Part shown: piece after piece, positions 8,774 through 16,115 of the stretch
Layout of the letters: the number at the start of each line of letters is the position of its first letter
Position numbering within the stretch: position 1 is the first letter of the stretch
Origin: Candidatus Obscuribacterales bacterium
Lineage (GTDB): Bacteria; Cyanobacteriota; Vampirovibrionia; Obscuribacterales; Obscuribacteraceae
Assembly (NCBI GenBank): GCA_020054205.1
Contig: JAGVLS010000018.1
Coordinates: 62,001 to 126,000, forward strand
Direction of reading: 5' to 3'
DNA length: 64,000 nucleotides
Notes under the pieces: model-generated
Databases searched by the model: none
What the model was told of the DNA's origin: nothing
Seen by the model: the letters and a program-made list of their open reading frames with translations, nothing else
Position numbers and translations under genes: made by a program

Positions 8774-9205
8774 TTGAAAAAGACAGTTAAAGTAAGTCCC
8801 AATATGGATTCACGCCAAACTGCTTTTGCTGCTGCAAATATTGCTCATGCAAAAAAAGGACAGGGAACTTTAATACTCGATGTTTCTCATATATCAATTT
8901 TTTGTGACTACTTTGTTATTACGGGAGGTGATACTACAACACAAGTTAGAGCCATTGTAGAGGCTATTGATGAGCAATTGTCAAAATTTGGATACACTTG
9001 CAAGTCAATAGAAGGGAAAAAAGAAGCAAGATGGGTATTAATGGACTATAAAAATGTAGTTGTCCAGGTATTAAAAGAAGAGGAGCGTAATTACTACAAA
9101 CTTGAACAGTGTTGGAATCATGCTCTTGTGGTAGATCGTCGTGAGTGGTTGAAGGACTTTTATATCAATAAGCTAGTAAAAACAAATATGTTAGAGAGTT
9201 TCTAG
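8774..9205 (+). CDS. rsfS: Ribosomal silencing factor RsfS
   Basis: 143 residues. Start is a TTG at 8774 preceded by AGAGGG. The RsfS (Iojap/DUF143) core is clear: LILDVSHISIFCDYFVITGGDTTTQVRAIVEAI, then SIEGKKEARWVLMDYKNVVVQVLKEEERNYYKLE. It binds L14 on the 50S subunit and blocks subunit joining during starvation. About 15 residues after the core (WLKDFYINKLVKTNMLESF) are longer than the minimal family. It is 20 bases upstream of the LSm-like/beta-propeller gene on the same strand, likely co-transcribed. Confidence 0.95.
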   Translation: MKKTVKVSPNMDSRQTAFAAANIAHAKKGQGTLILDVSHISIFCDYFVITGGDTTTQVRAIVEAIDEQLSKFGYTCKSIEGKKEARWVLMDYKNVVVQVLKEEERNYYKLEQCWNHALVVDRREWLKDFYINKLVKTNMLESF

Positions 9206-9225
9206 CTAATTTTTAGGGGTGCAAT

Positions 9226-10368
9226 ATGAGTTTCAGAACAAGACTCCAAACATTTGTGGACAGTCGTCAGAAAATCCAAATATGGTATGGTATGGGCTGT
9301 CACAATACTGTTACTGGGCGCGTTTTGAGCGTGGACCATGATCATATTGATATTGAGTCTTATTCGCACGAAAGCGATGGACAAATTCATATACGTAGAA
9401 TTTTAGTACCAGTACATTTGATCCTTCATATTGATATTACATCAGCGGAAAGCCATGAAGAAACTGATGACGAAAATAATATATTTGATAATGATCGTAT
9501 TGCCGAATTACCGGTTATTGATTTACCAGAACCACCAAAAGGTTATGCTGTCAGAATTTTATCTCAATTGAATTCATCCTTTTCCAATCGATTTGCACGA
9601 ATTAGTGCTGGTCCAGGAGGTATTTATTTTGCAGTTGACGGCAGCGTCTGGTTTGCTGATCATGGCGGACAATTGACAGAATATGCACGTATTCGTGGCA
9701 ATACAACAATATCTGGATTAAGATTTGACCGTAAAGGTGTTTTATACGTTGCTACAATTGCTGGCACAATTTATAAAATTGATCCAAGTAAAAGCGGACG
9801 TGTACTTGCTCAATTAGATGGTAGTTTGACAGGTGGTGGAACTTTCTTGGCTGATATAGTACTCGGACCAGATGATGAAGTTTTTGTATCTAATTTCCCA
9901 TCAAATACAGGTGGTGTATTTAGAGTAGATCGCGTAGGCGAATACAGTGTTTTAACTGGTGGACAAGGAATGGGAACCCAAGGATTGCTTGTTGATCATG
10001 AAGGCTCATTGTGGGGACTTGAACATGCAACAGGTTCACTTGTCAAAAGAACTTTAGAAGGAAAAGAACTTGCTCGTGTGAATGTCGCTGATCCGGAATC
10101 ATTTAATTTTGCTGACGGTTTTGATGGAAATTTAGCTATGGATAGCTTGGGTCGCATTTATGTGACAGCAGGACGCACAGGTATTGTTTATCGAGTAAGC
10201 AGACAAGGTAAATCAGAAGTCTTTTTAAATGGACTTGTTAATCCAACAGGCATTGCCTTTGGTCCAGATGGAACATTGTTTTTATTAGAGGCAGGACGCT
10301 CTAGATTGCTTCGTGTTGTAGCTTTGGATAAAGCTGATAGAACAGCTAATGCTACTGCTTTGAGCTAA
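9226..10368 (+). CDS. Fusion of an LSm-like domain with an SMP-30/NHL-type beta-propeller
   Basis: 380 residues, good GGGGT-like site before the ATG. Residues about 10-72 (RQKIQIWYGMGCHNTVTGRV, SVDHDHIDIE, IRRILVPVHLILHIDI) have the strand pattern of Sm/LSm-like domains. Residues about 75-105 are an acidic linker. Residues about 105-375 contain at least five propeller repeats with the recurrent G-L-x-D-x-x-G/ LYVAT / VFRVDR / LGRIYVTAG / PTGIAFGPDGTLFLLE pattern of SMP-30/gluconolactonase or NHL propellers. No signal peptide, so it is cytosolic. Ligand is unknown; the LSm part could bind RNA or simply mediate assembly. Its last 17 bases overlap the convergent acyl-CoA ligase gene. Confidence 0.75.
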   Translation: MSFRTRLQTFVDSRQKIQIWYGMGCHNTVTGRVLSVDHDHIDIESYSHESDGQIHIRRILVPVHLILHIDITSAESHEETDDENNIFDNDRIAELPVIDLPEPPKGYAVRILSQLNSSFSNRFARISAGPGGIYFAVDGSVWFADHGGQLTEYARIRGNTTISGLRFDRKGVLYVATIAGTIYKIDPSKSGRVLAQLDGSLTGGGTFLADIVLGPDDEVFVSNFPSNTGGVFRVDRVGEYSVLTGGQGMGTQGLLVDHEGSLWGLEHATGSLVKRTLEGKELARVNVADPESFNFADGFDGNLAMDSLGRIYVTAGRTGIVYRVSRQGKSEVFLNGLVNPTGIAFGPDGTLFLLEAGRSRLLRVVALDKADRTANATALS

Positions 10369-12232
10369 CCAATAAAGACTCGTCTTTATACAATTTTTCA
10401 AGAATATCTTTGTATTTGGCTTCCACAATAGATCTTTTTATTTTCATGGTGGCGGTTAATTCGCCATTTTCAACTGACAATTCAGAATTTAGTATATGAA
10501 AATTTCTTACTTGTTCATAATCAGCTAGTTCGTGAGAACGTTTTTCAATTTCAGCTTTTAAATATTTTTTTAAAGCAGGTAATTTTATCAACTCATGATA
10601 ATCAGTAAAAGACCAATTATTTTCATGAGCTAGATCAATAGTGGCTTGTTCATCAAGAGTCAGTATAGAAACAAGTGTTTTTCGTCGATTACCAAAAACA
10701 ATTGCTTGTACAACTAGAGGAATAGTTTTTAGAATTGCTTCGATTTTTTGTGGTGCTATATTCTTGCCAGCCGAATTAACAATAATGTCTTTCTTGCGGT
10801 CGGTAATTTTTAAATAGCCGTCTTGATCAATTTCACCAATATCGCCAGTATGGAACCAAGCGCCAGTAAATACACTCTTGGTTAACTCACTGTCTCTATA
10901 ATAACCTTTGAATACAGTGGGCCCTGAAACCAATATTTCACCATCATCGGCAATTTTTACTGATACACCTGCAAGAGCTGGTCCAACAGAGCCAGGTTTT
11001 ACTTTTTGTACGCGGTTAACATTTGTTGGGGCTGTAGTTTCTGTTAATCCATAACCTTCCATGGCTGTAATACCAATAGCATTGAAAAATTCTATTACTT
11101 CAATTGTGGCAGGGGCCCCACCGCTTATAATCAGCTTTAATCGACTACCAATTCTTTCTCGCAATTTTGAAAGAACAAGCTTTTCTGCTAAATAATGCTT
11201 TGCTTGCAGTCCTAATCGTATTGGTTTATCACTGATTCTGTGTTCAAAAACTTGTTTGCCTTGCTGAAGAGACCAATCAATTAAATTGCGCGCACGTCCA
11301 GAGGCACCATCAATACCGCTTCTTACTTTGCTATATATTTTATCGAGTATTCGAGGTACAACCAACATTACACTTGGTTTTACTTCTTGCATGTTTTTGC
11401 CTACATGCTCAACTCCTTCAGCAAATGCACAGACAGTACCGTTTAATAACCAATAAAATTCTCCACAAATACGTTCAAAAACGTGTGAAAGAGGCAAGAA
11501 TGAAAGAAAAGTATCATCTTCAGTAACTGGAATTGTCTCAGGTAAGTCGTTCAAAACATTTAAAATATTTCCGTGTGTCAGTATTACGCCTTTAGGGGTA
11601 CCTGTTGTACCGGATGTGTAAATGATGGTGGCTATTTCTTCGCTGTTTATACCATTTATACGTTCATCAATTAAATTTGGCTCTTTGTCTTTTAAAGTAC
11701 GTCCTAATTCTTGTAATTCTTCTAGTCCAATAACTAAACTTGCCAAATCTTCTTTTAAATTTAAGTCTGACAGTGATCTGCCTTTTGCAGGAGCAGTTAG
11801 CAATATAATTTTTTTGAGACTAGGTACATTTTCAATTACTGCTAAAAGTTTGTTCAATAGTGATTCAGTTTGTACAAAAATAATTTCAGCTTCTGAATTG
11901 TTCAAAACATGTTGAATATCAGAAATTGAACTAGTTGGATAGATTGGGATAGATACACTGCCATTGGTAATAATAGCTAAATCAGAAGCTATCCATAAAT
12001 GACTTGTATTGGACATGATAGCGCCTGGTGCTTTTGGTTCTAGTCCTAGCGAAGCAAGTCCAAACGCCATTTCCGATACTAAATTACCAAAGTCTTGCCA
12101 AATCATATCCCGGTATAAACTACGGTTTTCTTTATAACGTAAAGCTATTTTGCTTGGCGTTTTTTGTAGGCGTTCAGTAAATAGTGCTGCAAGTGACTGA
12201 TACAAGGACGTTACCTCTTTTAGGTTAATCAA
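10352..12232 (-). CDS. fadD: Long-chain fatty-acid-CoA ligase (AMP-binding)
   Basis: 626 residues. Adenylate-forming enzyme motifs in order: P-loop IIYTSGTTGTPKGVILTH, the LPLSHVFERI block, GYGLTETTAP, HTGDIGEIDQDGYLKITDRKKDIIV and a C-terminal domain with GKNIAPQKIE. Activates free fatty acids with ATP and CoA; length and the long-chain (ACSL-like) L-motif arrangement fit bacterial long-chain ligases. A second paralogue lies at 25420-27258. Upstream by 211 bases is an alpha/beta hydrolase on the same strand, which could release fatty acids. The GTG/ATG start at 12232 is the first residue of a normal family N-terminus. Confidence 0.92.
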   Translation of the reverse strand: MINLKEVTSLYQSLAALFTERLQKTPSKIALRYKENRSLYRDMIWQDFGNLVSEMAFGLASLGLEPKAPGAIMSNTSHLWIASDLAIITNGSVSIPIYPTSSISDIQHVLNNSEAEIIFVQTESLLNKLLAVIENVPSLKKIILLTAPAKGRSLSDLNLKEDLASLVIGLEELQELGRTLKDKEPNLIDERINGINSEEIATIIYTSGTTGTPKGVILTHGNILNVLNDLPETIPVTEDDTFLSFLPLSHVFERICGEFYWLLNGTVCAFAEGVEHVGKNMQEVKPSVMLVVPRILDKIYSKVRSGIDGASGRARNLIDWSLQQGKQVFEHRISDKPIRLGLQAKHYLAEKLVLSKLRERIGSRLKLIISGGAPATIEVIEFFNAIGITAMEGYGLTETTAPTNVNRVQKVKPGSVGPALAGVSVKIADDGEILVSGPTVFKGYYRDSELTKSVFTGAWFHTGDIGEIDQDGYLKITDRKKDIIVNSAGKNIAPQKIEAILKTIPLVVQAIVFGNRRKTLVSILTLDEQATIDLAHENNWSFTDYHELIKLPALKKYLKAEIEKRSHELADYEQVRNFHILNSELSVENGELTATMKIKRSIVEAKYKDILEKLYKDESLLVSSKQ

Positions 12233-12443
12233 TAAACTGTAATTATGCCTAGCTGTCTAAAACTAGTTTCACTGTCTCTCGTCAAAACTGGAAATATTAT
12301 AACGAGAATTAAAATGCCACAAAGGATATTTACTTGTCTTTTAGTTTGTTCTTATCCAAAAATACCTTTATGCTTCGATTTTACTTATGAATAGCGAAAT
12401 AAAGGTCTGATTCTTAAACTTTATACATAACCTTTAACATAAA

Positions 12444-13319
12444 CTATTGGGATATAACATCTTTTAAACATATTTGAGACTGCCAGGAAACAAATGATTT
12501 AGCTACCTCGTCTACCTCTGGATCTAGCACCAAATCATGATAAGCCTGCTCAAAATGTAATAAGTCTTTTTGTGGTGCTTTTAAGCTATTGAAATAAGCA
12601 ATATTTTTTTGATTATCAACAATAAATTCATTGCCTGCTGTCATCATTAAAAGCGGGACAGGAAGGCTTGATAGGTCCTCTACGCGTTTAGTTAGCTTTA
12701 ATAGCTCTAATACCATTTTGCCAGGTATTGAAAAACGTCTATCTGGGTCATTGTCTAACCAAGATCTAATATTTGCGTCTCTTACAACTAAATCCACTGA
12801 ATATGGTAAATCAATAATGCTTTCTGGGTTCAATAAAGCTTTAGTAATTGAAATTGCCTTATATGAAAATGTGAATATTTTAGGGTTTCCATTAAGTCCG
12901 GGCGATAATAAAACTATGCCATTTGGCATGATTGCAGGCTGAATACGCGATAGAGCAGCCAATGAAACCAATGCTCCCATGCTATTGCCCAGGATGTAAA
13001 TAGGTTTTTCAATAAATAAGCTTTTTAGGTAATCATAAGTTGTTAGCAAATCGTCTAACCACTGTGAATATGAAAAAAAATTGTGTTTACGTTTTTTCCC
13101 AAAACCTACTAAGTCATAGCTAACAACAAATATGCCTTCTATTTTTAAGAGCCTGGCGAATGCTTCAAACCAAGCGCTATGAGCTCCCAACCCATGCACT
13201 AATAATGCTATAGCTTTAGATTCATTGGGATTGCCCCAGGTTCTGAGCAAAATTGAATCATTATTATTGGTAATTTCTATATACGAATTGGTAGGTGTAA
13301 GGTTAATTTCGTCCAGCAT
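12444..13319 (-). CDS. Alpha/beta hydrolase, lipase or S33 type
   Basis: 291 residues. Motifs: oxyanion HGLGAHSAWF (about 42-51), nucleophile elbow ILGNSMGALVS (GxSxG, serine about 114) and a late histidine in QAYHDLVLDPE. The acid usually sits in a segment G.xD.; here the text is TAGNEFIVD, so Glu or the following Asp would serve. The layout resembles monoglyceride lipase/serine aminopeptidase S33 hydrolases. No signal peptide. The 211-base gap to the acyl-CoA ligase gene (12233-12443) shows no other gene or clear terminator, so co-transcription is possible. Confidence 0.8.
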   Translation of the reverse strand: MLDEINLTPTNSYIEITNNNDSILLRTWGNPNESKAIALLVHGLGAHSAWFEAFARLLKIEGIFVVSYDLVGFGKKRKHNFFSYSQWLDDLLTTYDYLKSLFIEKPIYILGNSMGALVSLAALSRIQPAIMPNGIVLLSPGLNGNPKIFTFSYKAISITKALLNPESIIDLPYSVDLVVRDANIRSWLDNDPDRRFSIPGKMVLELLKLTKRVEDLSSLPVPLLMMTAGNEFIVDNQKNIAYFNSLKAPQKDLLHFEQAYHDLVLDPEVDEVAKSFVSWQSQICLKDVISQ

Positions 13320-13404
13320 AAAAGTATATTATAAGAGAAGACAATAAATTTTACTTTTATTTGCTAAAGTTGAACAATTATTTGGAGACCATACTAGTTT
13401 AGAA

Positions 13405-14901
13405 ATGTCAAACAGTACCAAGGGCAGTGGTAGGACGATAAAACTTGTAATTATTTTTTTGGGGATTCTCATAGGCATCTCGCTTACCCTTTATTGTTTA
13501 ATGCCACGAGAAACTCAACTTGATAAAGCAATTGTTCTCATTAAGGCTAATAAAGCAGCTAAAGCACTAGTAATTCTTGAACAATTAGCAAAAATACAAC
13601 CAGAAAATCCTGATGTTTTTCCATGGCTTGCACAGGGTTATTTAAATTGTGACCGGTTGGCAGAAGGTAGAATAGCGCTTGACACTGCTTTGAAGTTAAA
13701 TTTGCCGTGCAAGGTTACAGTACCAGTAGTGCTTTCTTATGCTCAATATTATGCTGAAAGAAATGATTTTGTTGAAGCCGATAAGCTCTTTAACTCAGCA
13801 AAAATAAATTGTAATGGTGCTGATTTACAGCAAGGACAAGCTAGTTTGTATATGGCTTGGTCTAATTATGATCAAAATAATAATAAGCTTGATGATGCGG
13901 TAATGCATTTGGAAAAAGCTTATGAAATTGCAGCGAACCTTGATAAAAAACTCAAAGACTCTATTACCAATGATATATGTGAACTGTATAGACAATTAGC
14001 TGGACGGGCAGAAATAAATGGTGATAAAGCAAAAGCAATTTTGCTTTTGGAGAAAAGTCTTTATCTAGCTGAAGAGCCAGTTACTCGTATGCAATTAGGT
14101 AATTTGTACAACGAAATTGGTGAAATCAATAAAGCTACTGAACATTATCGTCATGTTTGTGTAGCAGATCCTAATAATCTTGAGGCGAGACATCGCTTAA
14201 TAGAACTATTTTTGAAAAAAGACAATTTATTTAGTGCGCGCGAAGCATTATTGGAATTAATAGAAAAAGAAAAGAGTGTAGAAAATTATCAACTTTTAGC
14301 GACTGTTGCTCTCAAAACACATAGTTACGCACTCAGTGTTAGGGCTTTAGAAGAGGCATCAGCATTAAGTCCAAAAGAAATAAGTCTTCTGGAGGCTCTA
14401 CAAAAAGCTTTACTGGACTGGAGTAATGTTTTAAGCAAACAAGGAAAAACAGATGAGTCAATTTCTGTGAAAGGCAAAGCACAGCGGGTTTTTGAACTAA
14501 TTAAAGAAATTCAAAAAGAAGAGAATAAAGATTTAGCAAATAAAACAGATGCTGAATCGTCTCTTCCTCCTGGTGTTTTACCTGTTTCTTTATTTGCTTC
14601 TCGTATATGGTTGGCAAAGGGAAGTTTAACTCCAGAAGGAGAAATTCAAGTAAAAAATATTGCCAATCGTCTTGTTAATGATTTATCGCTGACTGTTGTC
14701 TTTTATGATAATACAGTACACAGAGCAAAAGGTTCTGTGACGGTGTCTGCTGCTAGTCTCAATCATCCAATGCCACCACATTCCATACGTAATCTTTATT
14801 TTTCTTGTCCTAATATTGTTAATCCAGAACATCAATTAGCAGTGATAATTTATTGGAAAGGACAATTAATAAAAGAGTTGCCAGTGGTCAAAGTTAGGTG
14901 A
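13405..14901 (+). CDS. Membrane-anchored TPR protein
   Basis: 498 residues. One membrane helix at about 12-32 (KLVIIFLGILIGISLTLYCL) follows a short polar N-terminus; the rest is presumably periplasmic or outside. Residues 40-330 consist of TPR-like helix pairs (for example AKALVILEQLAKIQPENPDVFPWLAQGYLN, HYRHVCVADPNNLEARHRLIELF). The last 100 residues (LPVSLFASRIWLAKGSLTPEG onward) look like a beta-rich domain. TPR proteins act as scaffolds; no specific partner is evident. First gene of a five-gene same-strand cluster to 18497, with only 13 bases to the next gene. Confidence 0.75.
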   Translation: MSNSTKGSGRTIKLVIIFLGILIGISLTLYCLMPRETQLDKAIVLIKANKAAKALVILEQLAKIQPENPDVFPWLAQGYLNCDRLAEGRIALDTALKLNLPCKVTVPVVLSYAQYYAERNDFVEADKLFNSAKINCNGADLQQGQASLYMAWSNYDQNNNKLDDAVMHLEKAYEIAANLDKKLKDSITNDICELYRQLAGRAEINGDKAKAILLLEKSLYLAEEPVTRMQLGNLYNEIGEINKATEHYRHVCVADPNNLEARHRLIELFLKKDNLFSAREALLELIEKEKSVENYQLLATVALKTHSYALSVRALEEASALSPKEISLLEALQKALLDWSNVLSKQGKTDESISVKGKAQRVFELIKEIQKEENKDLANKTDAESSLPPGVLPVSLFASRIWLAKGSLTPEGEIQVKNIANRLVNDLSLTVVFYDNTVHRAKGSVTVSAASLNHPMPPHSIRNLYFSCPNIVNPEHQLAVIIYWKGQLIKELPVVKVR

Positions 14902-14914
14902 GATAATCTTATTT

Positions 14915-15349
14915 ATGGATAGCACTGAAAATAATCTTGGCTCTATAGCTCCTGTTTGTCGTCATGAATTTGTAAGAATTTTTCAGCGGAAAATAAAAGG
15001 ACTAGAGCGCAGGCTGGTGTCCACAAAAGCTTATTTACCAGTGGGCTTCAAAATGACTGATTTTTCACATTTGGGAGAAGGCAGTTATTGTTTTTGCAAC
15101 AAATGTCGCATGCGTTTATTTCCTAAAAGAACTAATGCAGATAAAGCACAAGCACGCTTGTTGCTTGCCAAGAAGATGGCGGCACCAGATTTAGATCTAA
15201 GAGTAGAAGTTGTGCCAGAAGAAAAAGAGGTATCTGTTAGTGTGGAAGAATTAGAGTTAGAATCTGTGGAATTGGAAGATTTGGTGGATGAGCATGCTGT
15301 GAATTTAGATGAATCTGCTAACACATGTTTAAATGATGATGAAGCATAA
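14915..15349 (+). CDS. Small protein with a cysteine cluster and acidic tail
   Basis: 144 residues, not recognised. C15 and H17 near the N-terminus and CFCNKC (C59, C61, C64) could bind zinc in a ribbon-like fold. Residues 75-85 are basic helix, and after residue 95 the chain is strongly acidic (about 20 Glu/Asp in 50). No membrane segment. It lies between the TPR gene (13-base gap) and a small membrane protein gene (12-base gap), so it likely works with them. Confidence 0.6.
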   Translation: MDSTENNLGSIAPVCRHEFVRIFQRKIKGLERRLVSTKAYLPVGFKMTDFSHLGEGSYCFCNKCRMRLFPKRTNADKAQARLLLAKKMAAPDLDLRVEVVPEEKEVSVSVEELELESVELEDLVDEHAVNLDESANTCLNDDEA

Positions 15350-15361
15350 AGAGGTCTGTAT

Positions 15362-15496
15362 ATGTTTGGTGTTTTAGAAAAAATATTGGCTTTTGTTATT
15401 TTATTTCCGCCAGTATATTTGCTTTTCCGTTATTTGCGTTGGTATGCACGTCAAGATCAAGATCATAGCCAAGATCATAGTAAGGATCAAGATTAG
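15362..15496 (+). CDS. 44-residue single-pass membrane protein with a QDQDH-type tail
   Basis: ATG at 15362 follows AAAGAGG by 7 bases. The 44 codons encode one hydrophobic helix (LEKILAFVILFPPVYLLF), an RYLRWYAR basic hinge and a hydrophilic tail of near repeats (QDQDHSQDHSKDQD), coded by imperfect repeats of AAGATCATAG. The stop is one base before the ATG of the next gene, so translation is probably coupled. The size and spacing suggest a real micro-protein. Function unknown. Confidence 0.6.
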   Translation: MFGVLEKILAFVILFPPVYLLFRYLRWYARQDQDHSQDHSKDQD

Positions 15497-15497
15497 T

Positions 15498-16049
15498 ATG
15501 GCAAGATATTTTGCCAGAATTGTTAGAGCAGTAATTGTTAGCGCCTTGGGCTTTGGTGGTGGTATTGGCTTACTTGCTTTTATAATTATTTTGGTACTTA
15601 CTGGTCATCAGGCGGCTTTAAGTTATGGCTTGCATGCTGCCATTGGTATTGGAATTGTATTTGGCATTATTGTTGCTTTTTTTCTTTTGCTTTTAGACTT
15701 AACGCCGCGCTTATTTAGTGTGCACGGACATGAAAAAGAAGTTTGGGATTTAGAACAAATAAGGATTTTTGAATTTAAAGGTAATGTCAAAGAACTTAAA
15801 CAAGTGACTAGGCAAGCATTGCTTGCTGTTCCTAATGTAAAAGTTGTATCTGACGATGGTAGTGAATTAACGATGACAGCCTCAGTTGGTCCAAGCTGGC
15901 GTTCTCCCGGCGAACATATGCGAGTAAGTGTGAAGCCGGTTAACGATAGTAATTGGCAAATCACGTGTCAAAGCAGATCTTTATCTGACAATATTGCTTT
16001 TGATTATGCAAAAAATTTCGATAATGTAGAAATATGGCTAAAAAAATGA
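15498..16049 (+). CDS. Membrane protein with two helices and a soluble C-terminal domain
   Basis: 183 residues from the ATG at 15498, which follows the upstream micro-protein stop by one base; the frame is open further upstream, but that part overlaps the micro-protein and is not needed. Two membrane helices at about 12-35 and 42-65, then a 110-residue soluble domain (KGNVKELKQVTRQALLAVPNV, TMTASVGPSWRSPGEHMRVSV) of alpha/beta appearance. Not assigned to a family. Part of the 13405-18497 cluster. Confidence 0.65.
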   Translation: MARYFARIVRAVIVSALGFGGGIGLLAFIIILVLTGHQAALSYGLHAAIGIGIVFGIIVAFFLLLLDLTPRLFSVHGHEKEVWDLEQIRIFEFKGNVKELKQVTRQALLAVPNVKVVSDDGSELTMTASVGPSWRSPGEHMRVSVKPVNDSNWQITCQSRSLSDNIAFDYAKNFDNVEIWLKK

Positions 16050-16115
16050 ATATTTATGCTAATGAATTGAGTGAATTGAAGGCGCAAAAATAATTGTGCA
16101 GAAAGGGCAATATTA

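Noticed and set aside
16046-16093. 15-codon frame starting at ATGA overlap after the two-helix membrane protein gene
   Set aside because: Too short, no helix or motif and no independent ribosome site; overlap is a common chance event.
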